The notes below the pieces were generated by a model that worked only from the letters and a program-made list of their open reading frames with translations, was not told where the DNA came from and ran no database searches. A stretch of DNA of 64,000 bases from Anaeromyxobacter paludicola (GTDB lineage Bacteria > Myxococcota > Myxococcia > Myxococcales > Anaeromyxobacteraceae): the NCBI RefSeq assembly GCF_023169965.1, contig NZ_AP025592.1, positions 1 to 64,000 of the forward strand, written 5' to 3'. A program made the position numbers and the translations under genes. Positions 52,242-60,504 of the stretch are shown in pieces; the stretch's first letter is position 1; the number at the start of each line of letters is the position of its first letter.

Positions 52242-52994
52242 TCAGGGCAGCGCGAGCTCCGCCACCACCGGCGCGTGGTCGCTCGTCCCGAAGGCCGGGC
52301 GCGGCGCGCAGCTCCGGGTGGCCGCGAGGAGCGGCGCGCTCGCGAGCAGGTAGTCGATGCGCCAGCCGATGTTGCGCTGCCGCAGGTTCCGCCACGGCGC
52401 CCACCAGCTGAACACGGTGCCGTCGCCGGGGTGGAGGGCCCGGGTCAGGTCCACGAGGCCGCGCGCGAGCAGCCGGTCGAAGAGGGCGCGCTCCTCGGGG
52501 AGCTGCCCGACGGCGCCCGGCTTGCGCTCGCGCTCGTGCACGTCGAGGTCGGTGTGGGCGACGTTGAGATCCCCGGCCAGCACGAGCCGCTCGCCCGCCG
52601 CGTGCCGCTCGCCGGCCCAGGCGTCGAGCGCCTCGAGGAAGCGCAGCTTGGCCGCGAGGTCCTTCCCGCCGTTGGGGACGTAGATGGAGGCCACGGTGAC
52701 GCCCGGGAGCGCCGCCGCCACGATGCGCGTCTCGTGGTCGAACGCCGGGTGGAAGAAGGCGGGGGGCTCGGGCGCGAGCGCGCGGCTCACCAGCAGGGCG
52801 ACGCCGGAGTAGGCGGTCTCGCCGTGCCACCGGCAGTGGTAGCCGGCGCGCTCGCAGAGGGAGGCCGGGACCTTCGCCACCGGCGCCTTGAGCTCCTGGA
52901 GGCAGAGGACGTCGGGCCGCTCCTCGTCGAGGAAGGCCGCCACCTGGGCCTCGCGGGCCCGGATGCCGTTCACGTTCCAGGTGGCGAGCTTCAT
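52242..52994 (-). CDS. xthA: Exodeoxyribonuclease III
   Basis: AP endonuclease and 3'-5' exonuclease for base-excision repair. It has 250 residues: MKLATWNVNGIRAR with the metal-site asparagine, LCLQELK with the catalytic glutamate, SIYVPNGG, LAGDLNVAHTDLD and the C-terminal SDHAPVVAEL. The length is near E. coli XthA (268). It converges with the che operon; 18 bases separate it from the upstream zinc-motif gene on the same strand. Confidence 0.96.
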   Translation of the reverse strand: MKLATWNVNGIRAREAQVAAFLDEERPDVLCLQELKAPVAKVPASLCERAGYHCRWHGETAYSGVALLVSRALAPEPPAFFHPAFDHETRIVAAALPGVTVASIYVPNGGKDLAAKLRFLEALDAWAGERHAAGERLVLAGDLNVAHTDLDVHERERKPGAVGQLPEERALFDRLLARGLVDLTRALHPGDGTVFSWWAPWRNLRQRNIGWRIDYLLASAPLLAATRSCAPRPAFGTSDHAPVVAELALP

Positions 52995-53012
52995 GCGGCC
53001 CCCGGGCGGCGC

Positions 53013-53357
53013 TCAGCGCTTCTTGAAGAGCGCCTCGAGGGCGTCGTGCGGGTCCTCCCGCGGCTTCGGCGCCTCGCCGAAGAGGGCGGCGAGCTGGCCG
53101 CGGGCGGTCGCGCCCCGGTCGCCCTGCCGGCGGGCGGCGCCGTCGCCGAGCTGGAAGAGATCGCAGGCGTTCGACGCCTCCTTCTCCACCACCTGCTCGG
53201 CGTGCGGCTCGCGGCACTGGTGGGCCGCCGACTCGTCGTAGTGGCGGCAGTTCATGCAGCAGCGGACGTCGCCGTCGCACTCGGGGCAGGTGGTGCGGCG
53301 GCCCACGGGGCCGTCGAGCTTGAGCGCGGCGCCGCAGTGGTAGCAGGAGGCGGGCAT
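53013..53357 (-). CDS. Small zinc-motif protein
   Basis: A 114-residue protein with a dense cysteine cluster in its first half: CYHC (5-8), CPEC (24-27), then CCMNCRHY and a further CREP and CDLF. The first two CxxC pairs form a likely zinc ribbon; CxxCxHYD is seen in small proteins of unknown function in delta-lineage genomes. The C-terminal half is polar with an ALFGE and EALFKKR end. No signal peptide, so cytoplasmic. Same strand as xthA and the HD-GYP regulator. I cannot assign a function. Confidence 0.8.
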   Translation of the reverse strand: MPASCYHCGAALKLDGPVGRRTTCPECDGDVRCCMNCRHYDESAAHQCREPHAEQVVEKEASNACDLFQLGDGAARRQGDRGATARGQLAALFGEAPKPREDPHDALEALFKKR

Positions 53358-53389
53358 GCGACGGATGATAGCGCGCCCGGCGCCGCCGG

Positions 53390-54544
53390 CTACCGCGATG
53401 CGGCCTGGGCCGGCTCGCGCCGCTCGCTCGGGGGCCGCTCCGAGAGCTCCGCGGACAGGACCGCCACGGTCTCGACGTCGAGCCGGATCCGGTCCCACTC
53501 CTCCTCCGGGATGGCGAGGAAGGCCTCGGACACGCGCGGGTCGAACTGGGTGCCGGTGCAGCGGAGCACCTCGTCGCGCACCGCCGCGAACGGCCGGCCC
53601 TTGCGGTAGGGGCGGTCGGTGGTGATGGCGTCGAGGGTGTCCACGATGGCGAACACCCGGGCGCCGAGGCAGATCTCGTCCCCGCGCAGCCCGCGGGGGT
53701 AGCCGGTCCCGTCCCACTTCTCGTGGTGCTCGAGCACCACCCGGGCGGCCGTGCGCAGGTAGTCCACCCGCTGCAGGAGCGACCAGCCGAGCTCCGGGTG
53801 CCGCTTCATCTCCACCCACTCCTCGGCCGAGAGCGGGCCCGGCTTGAGCAGCACGCTGTCGCGCACGCCGATCTTGCCGATGTCGTGGAGGAGGGCGCCG
53901 TGCTCGACCACGGTGACCTCCGGCTCCTCGATGCCGAGCTGCTGCGAGAGGCGCCGGGCGTAGAGCGAGACGCGGCGCGAGTGCCACTGGGTCTCGGCGT
54001 CGCGGTAGTCGAGCGCGGAGATGAGCCCCTCGAGCAGCGCCTGGGTGCGCGCGCGGACCATCTCCTCGAGCCCGTGGTTCATCTCGCGGAGCTGCAGGTT
54101 CTGGCGCTGCACCTCGAGCGTCAGCCGCTCGTTCTCGCGCCGCAGGCGGGAGGACTCGCAGGCGTGGCCGATGGTGGCGAGGAGCTCCTGCTGGTGCCAG
54201 GGCTTGGCGACGATCCGGTAGACCTCGCCGGAGTTCACCGCCTCGAGCGCGACCTGGAAGTCCTCGGCCGCCGTGCAGAGGATGCGGACCGCGCCGGGCG
54301 CGAGCTCCCGGGAGGCCTTGAAGAAGGCGATGCCGTCCATCCCGGGCATCATGTAGTCCGAGATGATGACGCTCGGCGCCTCGCGGGTGAGCGCCTGGAG
54401 CGCCTCGCGCGGGGTGAGGAAGGCGCGCGTGCCGAAGCCGGCCGACTCGAGCACGCGCGACAGGGCGCGCAGCACGAGGGCGTCGTCGTCGACGAGGAAG
54501 ACCAGCTCGGGCGGCGTCGCCGCCGACTTCAGGTGAACGGTCAC
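53390..54544 (-). CDS. Response regulator with HD-GYP domain (c-di-GMP phosphodiesterase)
   Basis: A 384-residue RpfG-like protein. The receiver (about 13-125) has D19-D20, phospho-acceptor D63 (ISDYMMPGMDG) and lysine in VAKPW. A coiled coil (about 133-170) joins it to the HD-GYP domain: H188 in WHSRRV, the HD pair H220-D221 (LLHDIGKIG), H273-H274 and the signature GTGYP (279-283). These support c-di-GMP or related cyclic dinucleotide hydrolysis, switched by phosphorylation. No cognate kinase adjacent. The start codon lies 130 bases from the rho stop. Confidence 0.96.
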   Translation of the reverse strand: MTVHLKSAATPPELVFLVDDDALVLRALSRVLESAGFGTRAFLTPREALQALTREAPSVIISDYMMPGMDGIAFFKASRELAPGAVRILCTAAEDFQVALEAVNSGEVYRIVAKPWHQQELLATIGHACESSRLRRENERLTLEVQRQNLQLREMNHGLEEMVRARTQALLEGLISALDYRDAETQWHSRRVSLYARRLSQQLGIEEPEVTVVEHGALLHDIGKIGVRDSVLLKPGPLSAEEWVEMKRHPELGWSLLQRVDYLRTAARVVLEHHEKWDGTGYPRGLRGDEICLGARVFAIVDTLDAITTDRPYRKGRPFAAVRDEVLRCTGTQFDPRVSEAFLAIPEEEWDRIRLDVETVAVLSAELSERPPSERREPAQAASR

Positions 54545-54628
54545 GCGCCCGGCATCATATCGTCCCTCCGTCCGGCAGGACAGGGGGGCGCCGGGCGGTC
54601 GGCCGGTTCGAGGGGGCGCGCCCGGGCG

Positions 54629-54647
54629 CGGCGGGAGGGTCCCGCCG
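54629..54647 (-). terminator. Hairpin downstream of rho
   Basis: Eight-base-pair stem CGGCGGGA/TCCCGCCG with loop GGG, 28 bases past the rho stop in the direction of rho transcription. No T-tract. Confidence 0.55.
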
Positions 54648-54674
54648 AACCTGGGGCGGGCGCGCCCCGGCCGC

Positions 54675-56096
54675 TCAGAAGCTGCCGAGGAACTCGTCGT
54701 TGGTCTCGAACTCCGAGAGCTTCTTGAGGAGCCGCTCCATGGCCTCGACCGGCTTGAGCGACGCGAGCGCCTGGCGCAGGCGGCGCACCTTCTCGATCTC
54801 CTTCGGCGAGAAGAGCTTCTCCTCCTTGCGCGTCCCGGAGGCGCCGATGTCGATGGCGGGGAAGATGCGGCGCTCGGCGAGCTGGCGCGAGAGCACCACC
54901 TCCATGTTGCCGGTGCCCTTGAACTCCTCGAAGATCACCTCGTCCATGCGGCTGCCGGTGTCGATGAGGGCCGTCGCGATGATGGTGAGCGAGCCGCCCT
55001 CCTCGGCCTTGCGCGCGGCGCCGAAGAGCCGCTTGGGCCGCTCCAGCGCCCGGCTGTCCACGCCGCCGGTGAGCGTGCGCCCGGAGGACTCGACCTCCTT
55101 GTTGTAGGCGCGGGACAGGCGGGTGATCGAGTCGAGCAGGATGACCACGTCCTTGCCGGCCTCGACGAGCCGCTTCGAGCGCTCCAGCACCATCTCGGCG
55201 ACGTGCAGGTGCTCCTCGGTGGGCCGGTCGTTGGAGGAGCCGACCACCTCGCCCTTGATGTTGCGCTTCATGTCGGTCACCTCTTCCGGCCGCTCGTCCA
55301 CGAGCAGCACGGTGAGGTGGACGTCCGGGCGGTTGGAGGTGATCGCCTGGGCGATCCGCTGCAGCATGATCGTCTTGCCGGCCTTCGGCGGCGAGGTGAT
55401 GAGCGCGCGGGCGCCGAGGCCGATGGGGGCGACGAGGTCGAGCACCCGGCCCACCAGCTCGTCCGGGCGGGTCTCGATGATGAGCCGCTCGGTCGGGTCG
55501 GTGGCGGTGAGGTTCTGGAAGTGGGTGCGGCGGGCGACGGCGATAGGGTCGGTCCCCTCGACGGTGTCCACCCGCTGCAGCGTCCGCTTCATGTTCCGCA
55601 GGCTGGCCTGGCCCTTCACCAGCACGCCCGGCTGCAGGTGCATCCGGTCGATGAGCCAGCGGGGGACCTCGACGTCGAAGGCCTGCGGCAGGTAGCTGCG
55701 CTTCGGATCGCGCAGCCAGCCCTGGCCCTTGCCCTCGAACTGGAGGACGCCCTCGACCTCCTCGGTCTGCTCCGGCTGCGCCTGCGCCTGCGGGGCGGCC
55801 GCCACCGGGGCGCCGTTCGCGGGGGACGCGCCCGGCGCGGGCTGGCCGGCCGGACCGCCGGGACCCGCTCCCTGCGGGCTCCCCGGCTGGCCGGAGCGGC
55901 CGCGGCGACCGCGGCGGCGGCGGCGGCGGCGGCCCTGGCCCTGACCGGGCTGCTGGCCCTGACCTTGCGGCGAGCCCTGCTGGGCGTCACCGCCTTCGGC
56001 GGGGGAGGTTGCGGCGGTGGGGGCGGGCTGCTGCGACGCGGCCGGAGGCGGGGCGCCTTCGCCACCCGAGGACGGGGTCTGCTCGTTTTCGCTCAT
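54675..56096 (-). CDS. rho: Transcription termination factor Rho
   Basis: Hexameric RNA-dependent ATPase, 473 residues from the ATG giving MSENEQ. Residues 113-175 form the cold-shock-like primary RNA site (GVLQFEGKGQGWLRD). The ATPase has Walker A SPPKAGKT, Walker B VILLDSITRLSRAYN, the Q-loop region and the R-loop region GSRMDEVIFEEFKGTGN. In place of the usual N-terminal helix bundle, residues 1-112 are low complexity (Gln/Gly/Pro/Ala) with seven arginines in a row (56-62) followed by GRRGRSG. That is a likely disordered RNA-binding arm. An ATG 24 bases upstream is also in frame. Confidence 0.97.
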   Translation of the reverse strand: MSENEQTPSSGGEGAPPPAASQQPAPTAATSPAEGGDAQQGSPQGQGQQPGQGQGRRRRRRRGRRGRSGQPGSPQGAGPGGPAGQPAPGASPANGAPVAAAPQAQAQPEQTEEVEGVLQFEGKGQGWLRDPKRSYLPQAFDVEVPRWLIDRMHLQPGVLVKGQASLRNMKRTLQRVDTVEGTDPIAVARRTHFQNLTATDPTERLIIETRPDELVGRVLDLVAPIGLGARALITSPPKAGKTIMLQRIAQAITSNRPDVHLTVLLVDERPEEVTDMKRNIKGEVVGSSNDRPTEEHLHVAEMVLERSKRLVEAGKDVVILLDSITRLSRAYNKEVESSGRTLTGGVDSRALERPKRLFGAARKAEEGGSLTIIATALIDTGSRMDEVIFEEFKGTGNMEVVLSRQLAERRIFPAIDIGASGTRKEEKLFSPKEIEKVRRLRQALASLKPVEAMERLLKKLSEFETNDEFLGSF

Positions 56097-56379
56097 GCTG
56101 TCTGTCTGCTCCGGCCGCATCCCGTGCTGGGCGGCGCGGTCCTTCGGCTGGTCTGGTCGGCGCGGCGTTCGCGTTTCGCTGTTCGAGCTGTCGCGGGCTT
56201 CGCGCCCCCCCGATCCGTTGTGTGCGCATCGCTCGCAAAGAGCGGCGCAACGGGTTCAAAGGAGCCGTACGACCGGGGGATCACCCCCCCGCCGCAAATG
56301 AATCTGAGGCGCGATCAGGGAGGAGACAACGGCTACATAACAGACTCCTGCCCGGAGCGAAAGGATCCTCTGAGGCGCA
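56097..56379 (-). other. Leader region of rho
   Basis: A 283-base gap between sppA and rho, less GC-rich than its surroundings. On the minus strand it includes GGGGGGGTGATCCCCC, able to fold, and GGAGCAG 12 bases before the rho ATG. Rho leaders are often autoregulated; I see no conserved leader peptide that I trust and no clear promoter. Confidence 0.4.
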
Positions 56380-58893
56380 TCAGGGTCGTGGGGGGACGCC
56401 GTCCAGCCAGTCGAGGGGCAGGGCCAGCATCGGGCCCATCTCGGACAGGAGCGCCGCCGCCCGCAGCTCGGGCACGCTGGCGGCGAGCCGGAGGAGCGCC
56501 GGCGGCTCCTCGGCGCGGACCACGGCGGAGGAGAGCCGCTCGGCGAGCCCCAGCTCCGGCTCGACGCGCCGGACCTCGAGGTCCTCGTCGGCGCGGTAGC
56601 CGGCGCGCTGCTTCGCGAGCGCGATGGCGTCGTCGAGGGTGCCGAGCCGGTCCACGAGCTTGTGCGAGAGGGCCTGCGCCCCCGACCAGACCCGGCCCTG
56701 CGCGACGGCGTGCACCTCGTCGCGGGAGAGCTTGCGCCCCTCGACCACCCGGGCCAGGAAGGTCTCGTAGAAGGCCGAGATCTGCTCCTCCACCAGCCGC
56801 CGCTCGCCGGGCGTCCAGGTCTTGAGCGGCGACTCGATGTCGGCGTTCTCGCCGCGCTTCAGCACCACGTCCTTCACCCCGAGCTTGCCGAGGAGCCCGG
56901 ACAGGTCCGGCTTGAGCACGAAGACGCCGATCGACCCGGTGTAGGTCGAGGGCTCGGCCAGGATCTCCCCGGCCCCGACCGCGGCCAGGTAGCCGCCGCT
57001 CGCGGCGCTGTCGCCCATCGAGGCCACCACCGGCTTGCCCTTGCGGCGGGCGGCCACCACCTCGCGCCAGATGAGGTCGGAGGCGAGCGCGTCGCCGCCG
57101 GGCGAGTCCACCCGGAGCACGATCGCCTTCACGCTCCCGTCCTCGGCGGCGGCGCGGAGCTGCCGCGTGACCGTCTCGGCGCCGGCCACGCTCTCGACGC
57201 CGAACGGATCCGAGCGGCTCCTCCCGGAGACGATGGTCCCCTCGAGCCGGATCACCGCCACCGCGGGGCGCGGCCCCCAGCGCTGCGCCTGCCGGGGCGG
57301 GCTGCGGTCCTCCCGCTCCGAGAGCCGCACCTCGCCGCCCACCACCTTCCCGAGCCGCGCCTCGAGCTCGTCGGGCCAGACCACCTCGTCGAGCAGCTTC
57401 TCCTGCACCGCCCGCTCGCTCGTGAAGAAGCCCACGTCCACGAGCTCCTTCACCCGGGCCTCGGGGAGCCCGCGCGCCGCGGCGACCGCCTCGAGCTGCC
57501 GCCGGTGCAGGTCGTCGAGCAGGGAGCCCGTCACCTCGCGCTGCGCGTCGCTCATGTCCGAGCGGGTGAGCGCGTCGGGGGCGTTCTTGTAGCGCCCCAT
57601 CGCCACCACGTCGAAGGCGACGCCGAGCCGGGCGAGCGCGTCGCGCAGGAAGGGGTGGTTCGAGGCGAGGCCGTTCACCTGCAGCGGCGCCGAGGGCGGC
57701 GCCCAGATGGCGCTCGCCGCGGTGGCGAGCCAGTAGCCGCGGTTCCCGCCCCCGGTCACGTAGGCCACCACCGGCTTCCTCGCCCGCACCTGCTCGAGCT
57801 TGTGCCGCAGCTCCTCGACGCGGGCGGCCCCGAGCGGCACGTCGTCGATCCGGACGAGCAGCCCCGGCGTCTCGTCGTCGCGGACGGCGTCGAGCCGGGC
57901 CAGGAGCTGGCCGTACGGGTCGCGCCGGGCGAGCGGCAGGATGAGCGAGCGGGGCTGCGCGAGCGCCTGCGAGAGCGACACCACCGGCACGCTGTGCTGG
58001 ACCGTCGAGAGCCCCCGGTACCGCTCGGCGCTGACGCGGGCGCCCACGGTCCAGCCGCGGCCGGCCTCCTCGGTGGCGCCGGACACCGACGAGCTCAGGC
58101 CGAGGTGCGCGGTCGAGGCGGTCACGGCGAGCTGCGCCACCACGGCGCCCTCCACGCCCGGCGCGTCGCGCAGCGGCAGCAGCACCTGCGCCTGCAGGCC
58201 GTAGCCGCGGGGGAAGTCGGCGCGGACCCCGAGCGCGCCGTGGGTGACGTGGAAGGCGTCCCGCCCGAGGTCGCTCGCGAGGAGGTCGCCGGAGAGCGTG
58301 AGGGTGTCGTTCCAGAGCCGCGTGGCGGCGCCGAGGTCGTAGCGGACCGGCAGCGGCCGGCCCGACTCGCGCGCCTGCAGGTCGAGCGCGGAGGCGCCGA
58401 GGGAGAGCCAGCGGGCCGGGCGCACCGTGAGCCCCACGTCGAGGCTCCGCAGCGCGTCGCGCGCCGGGTCGGGCGACGAGAAGTGGTTCCAGGCGAGCCC
58501 GAACGAGAAGAGCGGGGTGGGGGAGAAGGCGAGGCCGAGCCCGGTCTTGCGGTAGCGGGAGCCGCCGCCGTCGCCGGGGCGCACCCACTCCATGGAGAGC
58601 GAGGGCGCGAAGGGGCCGAGCGGGAGCGTGGTGTAGAAGCCGTCGCCGAGGTAGCCGCGGGCGCTCCCCTGCTCGTGGAAGTACTGGAGCGCGAAGCCGC
58701 CGACGAAGCCGGGCGCGGCCGGGTTCACGGCGAGCCCCGAGGGCTCCTCGGCGCTGGCCGCCCCCTCCGGCGTCACCGCGAGCCCCACCGGCGTCCCGCG
58801 GGCGCGCTCGACGAGGGTCATGGCCTGGGCGGCGGCGAGCGCCGGCAGGCCGAGCGCGGCGAGGAGCGCGAGCGGCTTCACGAACCGTGTCAT
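56380..58893 (-). CDS. SppA-type signal peptide peptidase fused to an N-terminal beta-barrel-like domain
   Basis: An 837-residue protein. MTRFVKPLALLAALGLPALAAAQA is a cleavable signal peptide. Residues about 25-300 alternate in the way of an outer-membrane barrel (GGFALQYFHEQGS, YTTLPLGPFAPSLSMEWV, GLGLAFSPTPLFSFGLAWNHF, WLSLGASALDL). From about 315 the chain is a full tandem SppA: catalytic lysine K436 (GRYKNAPDA) and serine S632 (DSAASGGY) match E. coli K209 and S409. E. coli SppA is an inner-membrane 618-residue enzyme without a barrel. The fusion would place the protease at the outer membrane. It lies between thyX and rho on the same strand. Confidence 0.9.
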   Translation of the reverse strand: MTRFVKPLALLAALGLPALAAAQAMTLVERARGTPVGLAVTPEGAASAEEPSGLAVNPAAPGFVGGFALQYFHEQGSARGYLGDGFYTTLPLGPFAPSLSMEWVRPGDGGGSRYRKTGLGLAFSPTPLFSFGLAWNHFSSPDPARDALRSLDVGLTVRPARWLSLGASALDLQARESGRPLPVRYDLGAATRLWNDTLTLSGDLLASDLGRDAFHVTHGALGVRADFPRGYGLQAQVLLPLRDAPGVEGAVVAQLAVTASTAHLGLSSSVSGATEEAGRGWTVGARVSAERYRGLSTVQHSVPVVSLSQALAQPRSLILPLARRDPYGQLLARLDAVRDDETPGLLVRIDDVPLGAARVEELRHKLEQVRARKPVVAYVTGGGNRGYWLATAASAIWAPPSAPLQVNGLASNHPFLRDALARLGVAFDVVAMGRYKNAPDALTRSDMSDAQREVTGSLLDDLHRRQLEAVAAARGLPEARVKELVDVGFFTSERAVQEKLLDEVVWPDELEARLGKVVGGEVRLSEREDRSPPRQAQRWGPRPAVAVIRLEGTIVSGRSRSDPFGVESVAGAETVTRQLRAAAEDGSVKAIVLRVDSPGGDALASDLIWREVVAARRKGKPVVASMGDSAASGGYLAAVGAGEILAEPSTYTGSIGVFVLKPDLSGLLGKLGVKDVVLKRGENADIESPLKTWTPGERRLVEEQISAFYETFLARVVEGRKLSRDEVHAVAQGRVWSGAQALSHKLVDRLGTLDDAIALAKQRAGYRADEDLEVRRVEPELGLAERLSSAVVRAEEPPALLRLAASVPELRAAALLSEMGPMLALPLDWLDGVPPRP

Positions 58894-59005
58894 GCCGGGA
58901 TTCTAGCCCAGCGGCGGGCAGGCGACCTGGCCCCTGGCAGGGGACGGTGGCGGGCTGGACCTCCCGGGCGGCGGCCGGGCCGGCGCCGGAGCGGGGTGGC
59001 GGTCG

Positions 59006-59824
59006 CTACTCCTGGCCGTCGTCCTCGACGCGGCGCAGGTCGTCCTCGGTGAGCGGCACGAGGTTCCCCGCCTTGTACTCGCGGAACAGCGCGAAGATCT
59101 GCTCCTTGTGCGGGCGCTGCTTGCCCATCGGGCACCGCTCCCAGTCCTGGTAGGGCTCGTCGCAGTAGCCGGTCCGCTTGTCGCCGCACTTGGGCTGCAG
59201 GTAGACGCCGATCTCCGGGACCGCCTTCACGACGGCGCGGCGCATGAGCGCGACCATGTGCCGGATCTCCCACTGCGCCCGCCAGCAGAGCCTCAGATCG
59301 GCGATGTGCAGGAGCTCGGCGAAGTTGACCATCACCTGGAAGTTGGTGGGGGTCGCGTTGGGGAGGACGAAGCGGGCGTCCTCGGCCGGCACGCCCTTCG
59401 CGAGCGCGAGCTGGTAGACCCGCGTCACCTCGGCCATGAGCTTCTCGTACTCCTCGGCCATGCCGGGCGTCTTCTCGAAGCTCTTCGGCGTCACGTAGTC
59501 GAGCCGCTCCTCCTTGTACTTCACGTAGCGCTGGCTCTGCTGCTCGAAGCTGATGCCGATCCGGTGGCGCACGAACTGGTGGCTGAGCGAGCGGGACACG
59601 CCGGAGATGCCGAACCAGAAGACCACCTGCTCGAGCGGCGAGGCGTGGCCGGTCTTGAGCCGCTCCTGGATGAAGCCGCGGATCTGCTCGGGCGTGATCT
59701 TGCCGGCGCCGATCTCGGCCCAGACCTCGTTGGGCGTCTTCGGCGTGTAGCAGGTGCGGTAGGCGCCGTAGAGCTTGGTGAGGGGGTCGCGGGCGTAGTC
59801 GATGAGCGTGACTTCGAGGGCCAT
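59006..59824 (-). CDS. thyX: Flavin-dependent thymidylate synthase
   Basis: Makes dTMP from dUMP with methylene-THF, FAD and NADPH. It has 272 residues. The ThyX motif is here RHRIGISFEQQSQRY, a variant of RHR-x7-S-x-R, with SGVSRSLSHQFVRH before it. A C-terminal extension has a cysteine-containing segment (PKCGDKRTGYCDEPYQDWERCP) that may bind a metal. The start is an ATG after AAGGGAGCCCC; the frame remains open upstream but overlaps the divergent gene. Methylene-THF would come from glyA activity. Confidence 0.96.
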   Translation of the reverse strand: MALEVTLIDYARDPLTKLYGAYRTCYTPKTPNEVWAEIGAGKITPEQIRGFIQERLKTGHASPLEQVVFWFGISGVSRSLSHQFVRHRIGISFEQQSQRYVKYKEERLDYVTPKSFEKTPGMAEEYEKLMAEVTRVYQLALAKGVPAEDARFVLPNATPTNFQVMVNFAELLHIADLRLCWRAQWEIRHMVALMRRAVVKAVPEIGVYLQPKCGDKRTGYCDEPYQDWERCPMGKQRPHKEQIFALFREYKAGNLVPLTEDDLRRVEDDGQE

Positions 59825-59927
59825 GGGGCTCCCTTCATACCGCGGGGCGGGCCTCGCGGGTAGGCGCCCCGCGCGCCGCGAAACCCGGGCGGGCGGGCGA
59901 GGCCCCGCCGTGCTAGACAGACCGGCC

Positions 59928-60449
59928 ATGACCCCTCCCGATCCAGGCCCGGGGCCCGCGGCCAAGCTCGCCTCCAGCTCGTGCGTCGAGATGACCGAGC
60001 TCGTGATGCCGAGCGACGCCAACCGGCTCGGCACGGCCTTCGGCGGCAAGGTGGTGAGCTGGGTGGACCTCGCGGCCGGCGTCGCGGCGCAGCGCCACAC
60101 GCGGACGCCCTGCGTCACCGCCTCCATCGACCAGCTCTCCTTCCTCTCCCCCATCCACGTGGGCGACGTGGTCATCCTGCGGGCCCGGGTGAACGCCGTC
60201 TTCGGCTCCTCGATGGAGATCGAGGTGGAGGTCGAGGCCGAGGAGACCACCACCGGCGAGCGCCGGCCCTGCCTCGACGCCTTCCTCACCTTCGTCTCGC
60301 TCGGCGCCGACGGGAAGCCGCAGCGCGCGCCGATGCTCCTCGCCGTCACCGAGGACGAGCTCCGCCGCCAGGCCGACGCCCAGGAGCGGCGGGCGGCCCG
60401 GCTGGCGTCCCGGCGGGCCCGCGCCGTCCCGGGGGCGGCGCCTCGTTGA
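59928..60449 (+). CDS. Acyl-CoA thioesterase (hotdog fold, YciA-like)
   Basis: A 173-residue hotdog enzyme hydrolysing acyl-CoA. The family core is MPSDANRLGTAFGGKVVSWVDLAAGVAA, where the asparagine and the acidic residue of VD are the usual catalytic pair, then VTASIDQLSFLSPIHVGDVV. The C-terminus is Arg/Ala-rich. The substrate chain length is unknown. No clear ribosome site before the ATG. Divergent from thyX, with 103 bases between the starts; followed by an M13 peptidase 55 bases downstream. Confidence 0.93.
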   Translation: MTPPDPGPGPAAKLASSSCVEMTELVMPSDANRLGTAFGGKVVSWVDLAAGVAAQRHTRTPCVTASIDQLSFLSPIHVGDVVILRARVNAVFGSSMEIEVEVEAEETTTGERRPCLDAFLTFVSLGADGKPQRAPMLLAVTEDELRRQADAQERRAARLASRRARAVPGAAPR

Positions 60450-60504
60450 GCCCCGCGTCGCAGCCTTCGTCCACCCAGGCCCGCCAGGCGGGCAGGAGAG
60501 CCAC

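Noticed and set aside
56093-56284. 63-codon frame overlapping the rho start as a rho leader peptide
   Set aside because: It overlaps the rho coding start in another frame, has no good ribosome site, and reads as Arg/Thr-rich shadow sequence.
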